This document shows, piece by piece, positions 28,031-36,664 of a DNA stretch of 64,000 bases. Every line of letters starts with the position of its first letter. Positions within the stretch are counted from its first letter, which is position 1. The notes beneath the pieces were generated by a model. That model ran no database searches. It was not told the origin of the DNA and saw only the letters and a program-made list of their open reading frames with translations. The stretch comes from Streptomyces sp. BK208 (lineage in GTDB: Bacteria > Actinomycetota > Actinomycetes > Streptomycetales > Streptomycetaceae), in assembly GCF_004364245.1 (NCBI RefSeq), contig NZ_SOAV01000002.1, positions 558,001 to 622,000 of the forward strand, in the 5' to 3' direction. The translations under genes and the position numbers were made by a program.

Positions 28031-29517
28031 ACGTCCGAGGCAGGCCGCCGCCCGGTCGCCAGGAACCGGGAGACCGTGGCGTCGCCGCAGGCGTTGCCGT
28101 TGGCCAGGTAGGCGTCGTGTCCGGTGGAGTTCACGGTCACCATGACGGCGCGCCGGCCGAATGCCGCCCGCAGCTTGCGCGCACCGGTGAGCGGGGTGGC
28201 GACGTCCCGCTCGTTCTGGACCAGCAGCACGTTGGAGGGCCCGCGGTCGGTGATCCGCACGGGTGCCTCGCGCGGCGGGTACGGCCACGCGGCGCACGGC
28301 ATCGCGTTGCGCGGCATGCCCGCCGTGAGCGGGTACTCGGCGCGGCTCTCTGCGACGCCCTTCTCGTACACGGCCGCCGCGTCGGGCCAGGCGACGTCGT
28401 TGCACAGCACGGCGGCCCCGACGGCGGCGACGTTCTGCAGGACGGCCTCGGGCGGCGCCGGGGGCGCGGGCGGCACGGTGCCCCGCTCGGCGGCCAGCAT
28501 CAGCTGGGCCAGCGTGGGGAACTTGGCGGGGGAGTAGAGGCTGTCCAGCATGGTCTGCCGCAGCACGTTGCCGTTCAGCTCCGCCGGGTTGGCGCCGGGC
28601 CACGGGATCGGCTCGCGGTCCAGCCGGGCGGCCAGCCGCAGGAACAGCGGCCGCACGTCGGCGGCCCGCGTCGCCACCCGGTCGGGGTTGCCGGGCCGGG
28701 CGGCCCAGGCGGCGAACTCGGGGAAGGTGTCCTCCACGCCCTGCTCGTGCCCGGCGAGCCAGCCGCGGGCGACCCGGGCGGGATCGGGATCGTCGTTGCT
28801 GTCCAGCACGATCCGGTCGGTGCGCTGCGGGAACAACTGCGCGTACACGGCCCCCACATACGTCCCGTACGACACTCCCCACGCGGAGACGGTCCGCTCG
28901 CCCAGCGCGGCCCGGAGGCGGTCGATGTCGCGGGCCTCGTTGGCGGTGCTGAGGTGCTTGATCAGCTCGCCGCCGTTGCGTGCGCAGGCGTCGGCCATGC
29001 GCCGGGCGGTGGCCATGTTCCCGTCGACGGAGCCGTCGGGGGCGGGCCAGGGGCGCAGCTTGGAGAGGGCGAGATCGCCGTACTCCAGGCCGCAGTCGAC
29101 GGGAGTGGACGGCGCGAGGCCGCGCGGTGCGAAACCGATGAGGTCGTGGGTGTCACGGACGCTCCGGGGCAGCTTCTGCCCCTTCCCCGAGGGGTCGTTG
29201 AGGCTGGAGCCGCCCGGCCCGCCGGGGATCAGGAGCAGAGCCCCGCGCCGGGCGCCCGGATCCTCGCTCCGGATCCGGGAGACGGCCATCTCGATACGGG
29301 GGCCGTCCGGATCGGCGTAGTCCATCGGCACGTCGAGGGTGGCGCACTCCTGCCGGGGGTCGACGCCGGTGCCCTCGCAGGCGGACCAGGTGAGGGTCTC
29401 GGGGCTGTTCGCGCTCGTCGCGGAGGCGGTCACCGGTGCGGTGACGCCGAGGAGTGCGGCGGACACGCCGACGACGGCGGCGTTGCGGATGCGTCTGCTG
29501 TGCTTGGGCTGCGTCAT
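28018..29517 (-). CDS. Secreted S33-family tripeptidyl aminopeptidase-like hydrolase
   Basis: 499 residues with an N-terminal Arg-rich, hydrophobic signal peptide ending near ASA. The alpha/beta-hydrolase triad is visible: Ser in GVSYGTYVG, Asp in QNERDVATP and His in NSTGHDAYLA. The C-terminal cysteine-containing cap resembles the Streptomyces mycelial tripeptidyl aminopeptidases (Slp/Tap group). The usual DPRG loop reads APRG, a small deviation away from the triad. Start at 29517 gives MTQPKHSRRIR, a normal signal start. Probable role: releasing tripeptides from extracellular proteins. Confidence 0.88.
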   Translation of the reverse strand: MTQPKHSRRIRNAAVVGVSAALLGVTAPVTASATSANSPETLTWSACEGTGVDPRQECATLDVPMDYADPDGPRIEMAVSRIRSEDPGARRGALLLIPGGPGGSSLNDPSGKGQKLPRSVRDTHDLIGFAPRGLAPSTPVDCGLEYGDLALSKLRPWPAPDGSVDGNMATARRMADACARNGGELIKHLSTANEARDIDRLRAALGERTVSAWGVSYGTYVGAVYAQLFPQRTDRIVLDSNDDPDPARVARGWLAGHEQGVEDTFPEFAAWAARPGNPDRVATRAADVRPLFLRLAARLDREPIPWPGANPAELNGNVLRQTMLDSLYSPAKFPTLAQLMLAAERGTVPPAPPAPPEAVLQNVAAVGAAVLCNDVAWPDAAAVYEKGVAESRAEYPLTAGMPRNAMPCAAWPYPPREAPVRITDRGPSNVLLVQNERDVATPLTGARKLRAAFGRRAVMVTVNSTGHDAYLANGNACGDATVSRFLATGRRPASDVYCD

Positions 29518-29627
29518 GGGACGAGCCTCGCGGAGCGGAAGGGCTCGCCCCATCCGGGTAACGACCCGAAAAGCAGGGGGGTTTACCCCAGGCGTCCATC
29601 ACCGGGGGCCGGGTGGAAGCGGCTCGG

Positions 29628-30146
29628 TCAGCGCCACTTCTGGTTGTACGAGGAGTTGCAGCCGATCGTGCGCAGGCCGAAGGAGCTGTCGTCCAGGCAC
29701 TCCCCGGTGGCCTGGTTCTCGAAGGTCACCCGGTCGCCGCTCGCGTACACCCACCAGCTCTGCTGCTCCGACGAGTTGCACGACCGGGTGTCGAGCGTCA
29801 CGCCGTCGTCGTACAGGCAGTCTCCGGTGGCGACGTTGCGGAACTGGCGTGTGCCGTCGTTCCACACATGGACGCTCCACCGCTGGTAGACGCCAGTGTT
29901 GCACTCGTAGCCGCGCAGGCCGTACTGGCTGTCGTCGAGACAGGAGCCGGTGCCCATGTTCGCGTATGTCTCGACCGCGTCCGCTGCGATGCGGGCGCCG
30001 GACGCGGGGCCGGCATCGGCCTGGGCGGCCATGACGGTACGGGTGCCGAGCGTCGGCTGTGCGGATGCGGCTGCGGTGCCGCCGGCCAGGATTCCGGCCG
30101 TCGCCAGAAGCGCGAGAGACCCCCGGTGCCAGGAACGTGAACTCAT
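29628..30146 (-). CDS. Secreted ricin-type beta-trefoil lectin protein
   Basis: 172 residues: a signal peptide of about 30 residues, a short linker, then one beta-trefoil domain of three repeats. Each repeat has a Cys-Leu-Asp/Tyr-Asp start (SCLDDS, DCLYDD, ECLDDS) and ends in a QxW-like motif (QRWSV, QSWWV, QKWR). Cysteine pairs lie inside each repeat. No catalytic domain is attached, so it is a free carbohydrate-binding protein. The ATG at 30146 follows GAGAGGA; longer readings are not needed. Confidence 0.88.
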   Translation of the reverse strand: MSSRSWHRGSLALLATAGILAGGTAAASAQPTLGTRTVMAAQADAGPASGARIAADAVETYANMGTGSCLDDSQYGLRGYECNTGVYQRWSVHVWNDGTRQFRNVATGDCLYDDGVTLDTRSCNSSEQQSWWVYASGDRVTFENQATGECLDDSSFGLRTIGCNSSYNQKWR

Positions 30147-30448
30147 GGAACATCCTCTCGTGTGGCGCCGGGTGATGCCGCCCGCGAGAGAGGGCGGCTT
30201 CTCACCGGCGCCGGGTGACGGGCGGGCCCGCACCGTTTCGGTGGCCGCCCTGTGTCCGTCGACCATAGGGAGCGGCCCGGTGAGGCCGCCATCATTACGA
30301 CGTGGGTCGAAATGACCTCTTCGGGCCGCGGCGTCGGTGTAAGGCGCCCGGAACTCTCGTGGGCGGGCAAACGCCGAGCACCGCGGTCGACGGAGAGCAC
30401 GGAGCGGAGGGGCGCACCGGGCGGCGTCGGGCAGGTCGTACCCGCCCG
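30147..30448. other. 302-bp gap between lectin and cupin genes
   Basis: No coding region is supported here. The right edge holds the cupin terminator (30428-30448). The left part should carry the lectin promoter and ribosome site. Confidence 0.6.
30428..30448 (-). terminator. Terminator of the cupin gene
   Basis: Arms CGGGCAGGT and ACCCGCCCG around a CGT loop. Read as minus-strand RNA all nine pairs form (one G-U). It lies immediately after the cupin stop. Confidence 0.6.
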
Positions 30449-30934
30449 TCAGTCCCCGACGAAGAAGCTGTCGTGCCGAACCTGGAACTCCCGCAGTTCC
30501 TCGCCGCCGCGCCGAGCGAAGTCGGCGACCTGCTCGAAGTACTCCTCCCGCGGGGCGCCCGGGGAGAAGAGCATCAGCATGGACAGCGGGTCGTCGCTGT
30601 CGTTCTTGAAGGCGTGCAGCCCGCCGACGGGGACGTACAGGAAGTCGCCCTGGCGGCCGGTGACCCAGCGCTCGCCGTTGTAGAGCTTCACCTCTCCCGA
30701 CAGGACGTAGAAGGACTCCGAGATGGCTCGGTGGAAATGCGTCTTGGCGCCGGGCGCCTTGGGCCCCATGTCCACCTTGTACAGCCCGAACTCGCCCCCG
30801 GTGGAGGCGTGGCTCGCGAGGTAGTGGGTGGTCGTGCCGCCGGGGGAGACGATGTCCGGCGGGGTGTCGGCCGGCCTGAACACGGCGTTGATCTCACCCT
30901 TTTCGCCGAGGTAGCGCGGCTCCGGGTACGACAT
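30449..30934 (-). CDS. Cupin-domain protein
   Basis: 161 residues with one double-stranded beta-helix. The metal-binding motif 1 reads THFHRAISESFYVLSGEVKLY, with two histidines and a glutamate, and motif 2 ends in VPVGGLHAFKN. The ATG has GGAGGT six bases upstream. Cupins of this shape bind one metal and may be isomerases, dioxygenases or storage proteins. Neither pathway nor substrate can be read. Monocistronic, with its own terminator. Confidence 0.85.
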   Translation of the reverse strand: MSYPEPRYLGEKGEINAVFRPADTPPDIVSPGGTTTHYLASHASTGGEFGLYKVDMGPKAPGAKTHFHRAISESFYVLSGEVKLYNGERWVTGRQGDFLYVPVGGLHAFKNDSDDPLSMLMLFSPGAPREEYFEQVADFARRGGEELREFQVRHDSFFVGD

Positions 30935-31171
30935 GGTGCACCTCCGTTGTGGTGATCGACGGAGGTGAGTCTGGTCGACCGGGGGCGCCTCGGTCATCGT
31001 CCGGAAGATCGACGAGGACGGGGACGCAAGGCGCAGGCCGTAGGTCGCGGGGGCGTCCTGCGCCGAGAGAGAACCGCCACCAGCCGCCCGGCACCGAGGC
31101 GCGGTGGCGTGCCTCGGTCATCCGTCTCTCGGCGCCGCTCGCGCGCTTCCCGCTCGTGCCGGAGCGCCCCT

Positions 31172-31405
31172 TTACTCGAATCGCGGAGGCACGGCACCGG
31201 CGAAGAAGCGGGTGACCTCCACGGTTCGTACGAACTCCGTCCAGGCCGCCGGCCCGACGACGACCACCGCCCCACCGGCCACCTTGCTGTCCCGGACGGG
31301 TACGACACCGGGCACTCCGTGGGCGACCTCGACGCAGTTGCCTCCGTCGCCGTTGCTGTACGTGCTCTTGCGCCAGCGGGCGTCGCTCAGGTCGTACTCG
31401 CGCAT
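31172..31405 (-). CDS. DUF397 protein
   Basis: 77 residues with the DUF397 core WRKSTYSNGDGGNCVEVA and VPVRDSK. The gene overlaps the end of the XRE regulator by 19 bp, so the two are cotranslated. DUF397 proteins in Streptomyces nearly always accompany an XRE/DUF5753 regulator, as in the whiJ cluster, and are thought to act with it, possibly as an antagonist. The 237-bp gap 30935-31171 holds nothing I can identify. Confidence 0.9.
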   Translation of the reverse strand: MREYDLSDARWRKSTYSNGDGGNCVEVAHGVPGVVPVRDSKVAGGAVVVVGPAAWTEFVRTVEVTRFFAGAVPPRFE

Positions 31406-32217
31406 CGTCTGAATTCCTCAGCCGCCGATCGGACCAGGGCGAGGGACGCCTCCGGCGACAGTGCGGCGCCCCTGATCAGATCGTAGGCTCGGCGGGCGCG
31501 GTGCACCACCGCCGGATCGTCCAGCAGGCTTCCCGAAAACGACGTCTCTGTATAGGCGGTTGGCGGAGCATCCTCGAACTCCATGAGGCGAAGGGACCCG
31601 CTGTTGGCGGGAGCACCCGCCGAGAAGGGGAGGACTTGGAGCAGCACCTTGCGTTCGGCGGCCATCAGGCACATGTGCTCCAGCGTCCGCGCCGTCGCTT
31701 CGGCACCGCCTACGGGAACGTGGAGCACGGTCTCGTGCACCACCGCCCAATACACGGGTCGTGCAGCGTCGTCGAGGATCCGCGACCGTTCCATGCGGGC
31801 CGTGACCCTGTCCTCGACGAACTCGTCGGCCGCGAAGGGATGTGTCGCCAGGGTGAGTGCCCTGGCATAGGCGGGTGTCTGAAGAAGCCCGGGGACCACG
31901 GTCGGTTCGAAGTCGCAGACCGTGGATGCCAGCCGCTCCAGCTCGACCACTCCCGCGAAGTAATCCGCATACCGGGGATCGTCGATCAGCTTCCTGCACA
32001 AGCGCTCGAAAATACCGTCGGTTTGTAGCGCCTCGTCAATCCTCTGTGCCACATCCAACTGCGGTTTCCGAATTGCCTGTTCGAACTGGCCGATGTACCC
32101 ACCGGAGACGAATACCCGCGCACCCAGCTCCACTTGGGTGATTCCGGCGTCCTCGCGGCGTCGTTTCAACTCCGTTCCGAAGAACTCCCACGCGGCTTGC
32201 CGTGAACCGTTGGCCAT
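31387..32217 (-). CDS. XRE regulator with DUF5753 domain (WhiJ-like)
   Basis: 276 residues. The N-terminal helix-turn-helix is RREDAGITQVELGARVFVSGGYIGQFEQAIRKP split over about 20-50, and the remainder is the DUF5753 ligand or partner domain (EPTVVPGLLQTPAYARAL and VLHVPVGG). Members of this paralogous family include WhiJ, which restrains development. It is paired with DUF397 downstream and two small divergent genes, the standard whiJ-like layout. A GCACT-TGT-AGTGC inverted repeat just upstream may be its operator. Confidence 0.92.
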   Translation of the reverse strand: MANGSRQAAWEFFGTELKRRREDAGITQVELGARVFVSGGYIGQFEQAIRKPQLDVAQRIDEALQTDGIFERLCRKLIDDPRYADYFAGVVELERLASTVCDFEPTVVPGLLQTPAYARALTLATHPFAADEFVEDRVTARMERSRILDDAARPVYWAVVHETVLHVPVGGAEATARTLEHMCLMAAERKVLLQVLPFSAGAPANSGSLRLMEFEDAPPTAYTETSFSGSLLDDPAVVHRARRAYDLIRGAALSPEASLALVRSAAEEFRRCASTT

Positions 32218-32240
32218 GACCAATACCCCCACGCTGACAC

Positions 32241-32253
32241 GCACTTGTAGTGC
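32241..32253. promoter_or_regulatory. Inverted repeat upstream of the whiJ-like regulator
   Basis: GCACT and AGTGC flank TGT, 24 bp upstream of the regulator start, in the divergent gap 32218-32331. Short arms; operator function is inferred. Confidence 0.35.
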
Positions 32254-32331
32254 ACATACTCCTGCCGAGTGTAGGTGCCGCCCGGCATTCTGGGGGCACG
32301 AAGAGTGAAGTCGTAAAGGGATGGGAAAGCG

Positions 32332-32538
32332 ATGGAGGCACGGTACTCGGCGTTCTGCGTCGAAGGAGCGGAGGACACGGTGAAGGAATTGCGCGCGGCA
32401 CTCGCGGAGGCGGGAATCACTCTGCCCTCCCTCGGGCTCGACCCGGTGAGTCTCGCGCGGGAGGCGCCCTGCCCGCTCGTCGAATTGGGCCGGTGTTCCG
32501 TGGAGACCGCGCGGCGCCTCGCGGCGGTGCTGCGATGA
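32332..32538 (+). CDS. Small protein accompanying whiJ-like regulator
   Basis: 68 residues, acidic N-terminal half and a Cys-Pro-Leu-Val-Glu-Leu-Gly segment. ATG follows GGGAAAG. No named domain. Small genes of this size and composition are common divergent neighbours of XRE/DUF5753 regulators. Its stop overlaps the next start by ATGA. Role unknown; it could be a partner or antagonist of the regulator. Confidence 0.7.
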   Translation: MEARYSAFCVEGAEDTVKELRAALAEAGITLPSLGLDPVSLAREAPCPLVELGRCSVETARRLAAVLR

Positions 32539-32753
32539 CGACGCCGCCCGTCGGGGGCCACGCCGTGGACACCCGCAGCGGACGGGTCGGGATCGTCATG
32601 GGGCACGAGGGGCCGTACGTGCAGATGCGGCCGTACGGCGGCGGGCGGGAGTGGGACGCCCGGCCCGGTGACGTACGCCACGCCACCCCGTCCGAGCGGC
32701 TCAGCGCGGCGATGGCGTACACCAACGCCAGGAGCCGTGGCGAGGTCCCTTGA
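32535..32753 (+). CDS. Small hypothetical protein coupled to the preceding gene
   Basis: 72 residues with a beta-rich centre (SGRVGIVMGHEGPYVQMRPYGGG) and a helical end. It is translationally coupled (ATGA) to the 68-residue gene. It is a recurrent member of whiJ-like clusters as I remember them. No enzymatic motif. recO begins 22 bp downstream, so read-through into recO is possible. Confidence 0.7.
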   Translation: MTTPPVGGHAVDTRSGRVGIVMGHEGPYVQMRPYGGGREWDARPGDVRHATPSERLSAAMAYTNARSRGEVP

Positions 32754-32775
32754 AGCATGCGCGAGAATGGACGGC

Positions 32776-33522
32776 ATGAGTCTGTTCCGCGACGACGGCA
32801 TCGTGCTGCGCACCCAGAAGCTGGGCGAGGCGGACCGGATCATCACCATGCTCACGCGCGGTCACGGACGGGTACGCGCCGTGGCACGCGGGGTGCGGCG
32901 CACGAAGTCGAAGTTCGGGGCGCGGCTGGAGCCGTTCTCGCACGTGGACGTGCAGTTCTTCTCGAAGGGCAGCGAGCTGGTCGGGCGCGGTCTGCCGCTG
33001 TGCACGCAGAGCGAGACGATCGCGCCGTACGGTGGCGGGATCGTGGCCGACTACGCTCGGTACACCGCGGGGACGGCCATGCTGGAGACCGCCGAGCGGT
33101 TCACGGACCACGAGGGTGAGCCCGCGGTGCAGCAGTACCTGCTGCTCGTCGGCGCGCTCAGGACCCTCGCCCGGGGTGAGCACGCGCCGAACCTGGTGCT
33201 CGACGCGTTCCTGCTGCGCTCGCTGGCCGTCAACGGGTACGCCCCGACCTTCGGGGACTGCGCGAAGTGCGGCCTGCCCGGTCCGAACCGGTTCTTCTCG
33301 GTCGGCTCGGGCGGCTCCGTCTGCGTGGACTGCCGGGTGCCGGGCAGCGTCGTACCCTCGCCGCAGGCCCTGGAACTGCTCGGGGCGCTGCTTGCGGGAG
33401 ACTGGGGCACGGCGGACGCGGCCGAGCCGCGGTACGTCCGGGAGGGGAGCGGACTGGTCTCCGCCTACCTGCACTGGCACCTGGAGCGGGGACTGCGCTC
33501 CCTGCGGTACGTCGAGAAGTAG
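32776..33522 (+). CDS. recO: DNA repair protein RecO
   Basis: 248 residues: an N-terminal OB fold (SLFRDDGIVLRTQKLGEADR), a helical domain and a C-terminal zinc finger with CAKC and CVDC. RecO anneals complementary strands and loads RecA through RecR in the RecFOR gap-repair pathway. An in-frame ATG at 32767 adds three residues and is also possible. uppS follows 12 bp downstream, an arrangement common in actinobacteria. Confidence 0.96.
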   Translation: MSLFRDDGIVLRTQKLGEADRIITMLTRGHGRVRAVARGVRRTKSKFGARLEPFSHVDVQFFSKGSELVGRGLPLCTQSETIAPYGGGIVADYARYTAGTAMLETAERFTDHEGEPAVQQYLLLVGALRTLARGEHAPNLVLDAFLLRSLAVNGYAPTFGDCAKCGLPGPNRFFSVGSGGSVCVDCRVPGSVVPSPQALELLGALLAGDWGTADAAEPRYVREGSGLVSAYLHWHLERGLRSLRYVEK

Positions 33523-33534
33523 GAGAGAACCGAT

Positions 33535-34368
33535 ATGGCCGTACGCGGGATTCTGGGGCGCCAGCGCCGGGAGTACAGGACGCCGGAGCCGCACCCGTCG
33601 GGCGCGCGGCCGCCGAAGCTCGGTGAGCTGGTTCCGGGGCACGTGGCGATCGTCATGGACGGCAACGGGCGCTGGGCCAAGGAGCGCGGCCTGCCCCGCA
33701 CCGAGGGCCACAAGGTCGGCGCCGAGCAGGTCATGGACGTCCTGCAGGGGGCGATCGAGATGGGCGTGGGGAACATCTCGCTGTACGCCTTCTCCACCGA
33801 GAACTGGAAGCGTTCGCCGGAAGAGGTGCGCTTCCTGATGAACTTCAACCGGGACTTCATCCGCAAGTCCCGCGACACCCTCGACGCGCTGGGCGTGCGG
33901 GTGCGCTGGGCGGGCCGGATGCCGCGGCTGTGGAAGTCGGTGGCCAAGGAGCTCCAGGTCGCGCAGGAGCAGACCAAGGACAACGACCGGCTCACCCTGT
34001 ACTTCTGCATGAACTACGGCGGGCGGGCCGAGATCGCCGACGCGGCGCAGGCCCTCGCCGAGGACGTGCGGGCCGGGAAGCTCGATCCGTCCAAGGTCAA
34101 CGAGAAGACGCTCGCGAAGTACCTGTACTACCCGGACATGCCGGACGTCGACGTCTTCCTGCGGCCGAGCGGGGAGCAGCGCACGTCCAACTACCTGATC
34201 TGGCAGAGCGCGTACGCCGAGCTGGTCTTCCAGGACGTGCTGTGGCCCGACTTCGACCGGCGCGACCTGTGGCGGGCCTGCCTGGAGTTCGCCTCCCGGG
34301 ACCGCCGCTTCGGCGGCGCCGTCCCGAACGAGGAACTGCTCGCCATGGAGGGCCGCAGTACCAAGTAG
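33535..34368 (+). CDS. uppS: Isoprenyl transferase (undecaprenyl diphosphate synthase type)
   Basis: 277-residue cis-prenyltransferase making the polyprenyl diphosphate carrier for peptidoglycan and other envelope polymers. Catalytic Asp42 is in VMDGNGRWAKERG. SLYAFSTENWKRS and DVFLRPSGEQRTSNYLIWQ are the allylic and isopentenyl diphosphate binding blocks. The first 30 residues are a basic extension. Cotranscribed with recO. Confidence 0.95.
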   Translation: MAVRGILGRQRREYRTPEPHPSGARPPKLGELVPGHVAIVMDGNGRWAKERGLPRTEGHKVGAEQVMDVLQGAIEMGVGNISLYAFSTENWKRSPEEVRFLMNFNRDFIRKSRDTLDALGVRVRWAGRMPRLWKSVAKELQVAQEQTKDNDRLTLYFCMNYGGRAEIADAAQALAEDVRAGKLDPSKVNEKTLAKYLYYPDMPDVDVFLRPSGEQRTSNYLIWQSAYAELVFQDVLWPDFDRRDLWRACLEFASRDRRFGGAVPNEELLAMEGRSTK

Positions 34369-34380
34369 GCCGGGGCGGCG

Positions 34381-34451
34381 AGATCAAGCCCGTCCGGCGA
34401 TTGAGGACGAGGCCGTTCAGGCCGAAAGGGGGCCCGGGGCACAGCCCCGGC
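34381..34451. repeat. Dispersed Streptomyces intergenic repeat with hairpins
   Basis: The GCCCGTCCGGCGATTGAGGA and following GGCCGTTCAGGCC string is, from memory, present many times between genes in Streptomyces chromosomes. It ends in a stem CCGGGGC-ACA-GCCCCGG (34434-34450). It lies between the convergent uppS and zur genes and may serve as a bidirectional terminator. Confidence 0.65.
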
Positions 34452-34460
34452 CGTACCCGC

Positions 34461-34880
34461 TCAACCGCCGGCGGCACCCGCGCAGTCGGCGCAGGTGCCG
34501 AAGATCTCCACGGTGTGCGCCACGTTGACGTAGCCGTGCTCCGCGGCGATGGCCTCGGCCCACTTCTCCACCGCGGGGCCCTCCACCTCGACGGCCTTGC
34601 CGCAGGCGCGGCAGACCAGGTGGTGATGGTGGTCGCCGGTGGAGCACCGGCGGTAGACGGACTCGCCCTCGGCGGTGCGCAGGACGTCGACCTCGCCGGC
34701 GTCGGCGAGGGACTGAAGGGTGCGGTAGACCGTGGTGAGCCCGACCGCGTCGCCCTTGTGCTTGAGCATGTCGTGGAGCTCCTGCGCGCTGCGGAACTCC
34801 TCGACCTCCTGAAGGGCGGCCGACACGGCAGCCCGCTGCCGGGTGGCGCGGCCCTTCACGGGCGGTCCAGCGGTGCTCAC
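34461..34880 (-). CDS. zur: Fur-family zinc uptake regulator Zur
   Basis: 139-residue metalloregulator. The winged helix includes VGLTTVYRTLQSLADAGEVD. Zinc sites are marked by HHHHLVCRAC and the C-terminal GTCADC pair, forming the structural zinc clamp. The GTG start has GGAGGA upstream. Next to znuACB and two Zur boxes, it is Zur and not Fur or PerR. Zinc-loaded Zur should repress znuACB. Confidence 0.93.
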   Translation of the reverse strand: MSTAGPPVKGRATRQRAAVSAALQEVEEFRSAQELHDMLKHKGDAVGLTTVYRTLQSLADAGEVDVLRTAEGESVYRRCSTGDHHHHLVCRACGKAVEVEGPAVEKWAEAIAAEHGYVNVAHTVEIFGTCADCAGAAGG

Positions 34881-34942
34881 TGGATTCCTCCTCACGTCTT
34901 CACGGCTTGCCGGGCCATTGTGCCAGCCCGGTTCACCCGCGG

Positions 34943-35845
34943 TCAGACGCCGACCTCGTCGGCGGCCCCCCTGGTGGCCGGAATCTTGCACTCCGCCGGA
35001 TCCGCGGCGGGCTGCGCGGCGGCCAGGGCCCGCGCGCGTCGCCGGGCCAGCGGGGCGGCCAGCAGACTCAGCACGACGAACGCGCCGATGGTGAGCAGCA
35101 CGATCGTCGCGCCGGGCGGCACGTCCTGGTAGTACGACGTGACGGTGCCGCCGATCGTCACGCTCACCCCGAGCGCGACGGCGATCGCGAAGGTGGCGGC
35201 GAAGCTGCGGGTGAGCTGCTGCGCGGCGGCCACCGGGACCACCATCAGCGCCGACACCAGCAGCAGGCCGACGACGCGCATCGCGACCGTCACCGTGACC
35301 GCCGCCGTGACGGCCGTCAGCAGGTTCAGCGCGCGCACCGGCAGGCCGGTGACCCGGGCGAACTCCTCGTCCTGGCTGACGGCGAACAGCTGGCGGCGCA
35401 GGCCGACGGTGACGAGGGCCACGAACGCGGCGAGCAGGCAGATCGCGGTGACGTCGGACTCGGAGACCGTCGACAGCGAGCCGAAGAGGTACGAGGTGAG
35501 GTTGGCGTTGGAGCCGCCCGGCGCGAGGTTGATGAACATCACGCCGCCCGCCATGCCGCCGTAGAAGAGCATGGCGAGGGCGATGTCGCCGCGGGTCCTG
35601 CCGTACCAGCGGATCAGCTCCATGAGGACCGCGCCGAGGACGGAGACGAGGGTCGCCATCCACACCGGGGACCAGGAGAGCAGGAAGCCGAGGCCCACGC
35701 CGGTCATCGCCACGTGGCCGATGCCGTCGCCCATGAGGGCCTGGCGGCGCTGGACCAGGTAGATGCCGATGGCCGGGGCGGTGATGCCGACCAGCAGGGC
35801 CGCCAGCAGGGCCCGCTGCATGAAGGCGTAGTTCAGGATTTCCAT
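34943..35845 (-). CDS. znuB: Zinc ABC transporter permease
   Basis: 300-residue inner membrane permease of the ABC-3 metal family with about eight helices, starting MEILNYAFMQRALLAALLVG and including VQRRQALMGDGIGHVAMTGVG. Its ATG overlaps the znuC stop by one base (TGATG), so synthesis is coupled. It forms the channel for zinc import with ZnuC and ZnuA. zur lies 62 bp downstream and may be read from the same transcript. Confidence 0.93.
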   Translation of the reverse strand: MEILNYAFMQRALLAALLVGITAPAIGIYLVQRRQALMGDGIGHVAMTGVGLGFLLSWSPVWMATLVSVLGAVLMELIRWYGRTRGDIALAMLFYGGMAGGVMFINLAPGGSNANLTSYLFGSLSTVSESDVTAICLLAAFVALVTVGLRRQLFAVSQDEEFARVTGLPVRALNLLTAVTAAVTVTVAMRVVGLLLVSALMVVPVAAAQQLTRSFAATFAIAVALGVSVTIGGTVTSYYQDVPPGATIVLLTIGAFVVLSLLAAPLARRRARALAAAQPAADPAECKIPATRGAADEVGV

Positions 35846-36615
35846 CAGCTCAGCAGTCCCGTACGGATCGGTTCGGCGCCCGCGGGGGCGTGCGGGTGGA
35901 CGTGGTCGTGGCCGGGCAGCGCGTGCTGGCCGACGGCCTCGGGCGGCGGGCCGTCGTGCAGGACGCAGCCGTCGCGCAGCACCACGGCCCGGTCGATGAG
36001 CGGCTCCAGCGGGCCCAGCTCGTGCAGGACGAGGAGGACGGTGGCGCCGGCCGCGACCTGCCCCCGCAGGGTGGCCGCCAGCACTTCCTGGCTGGCCAGG
36101 TCGACGCCCGCCATCGGCTCGTCCATGATCAGCAGTTCGGGCTCGGCGGCGAGCGCGCGGGCGATCAGCACGCGCTGGTGCTGGCCGCCGGAGAGGGCGT
36201 TCACCGAGTCCTTGGCGCGGTCGGCCATGCCGACCAGGTCGAGGGCGCGGCGCACGGCCTCGTGGTCGGCCTTGCGCAGGACGCCGAAGCGGGCCCGGGA
36301 GAGGCGGCCGGAGGCGACCACCTCGGTCACCGTGGCGGGGACGCCGCCGGCGGCCGTGGTGCGCTGCGGGACGTAGCCCACGCGCGCCCAGTCGCGGAAG
36401 CGGCGCCGCGGGGAGCCGAACAGCTCGATCTCGCCGGCCGTCACCGGCACCTGGCCGATGATCGTGCGCACGGCCGTGGACTTGCCCGAGCCGTTGGCGC
36501 CGAGGAGCGCGACCACCTGGCCGCGCCGCACGGTGAGGTCGATGCCGCGCAGGACGGGGCGCGAGCCCAGCTCGGCGCGGACGCCGCGCAGGGATATGAC
36601 GGACTCGTCGCTCAC
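35845..36615 (-). CDS. znuC: Zinc ABC transporter ATP-binding protein
   Basis: 256-residue ABC ATPase. Walker A GANGSGKS (39-46), signature NALSGGQHQR, Walker B LLIMDEPMAGVD and an H-loop histidine are all present. The His-rich end (GHDHVHPHAP) may hold zinc. It follows znuA by 49 bp. Confidence 0.93.
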   Translation of the reverse strand: MSDESVISLRGVRAELGSRPVLRGIDLTVRRGQVVALLGANGSGKSTAVRTIIGQVPVTAGEIELFGSPRRRFRDWARVGYVPQRTTAAGGVPATVTEVVASGRLSRARFGVLRKADHEAVRRALDLVGMADRAKDSVNALSGGQHQRVLIARALAAEPELLIMDEPMAGVDLASQEVLAATLRGQVAAGATVLLVLHELGPLEPLIDRAVVLRDGCVLHDGPPPEAVGQHALPGHDHVHPHAPAGAEPIRTGLLS

Positions 36616-36664
36616 GATGTCCTCCGTAACGGTCGAACTGCTGGGGGATGCTGCTTGCTCGGCG

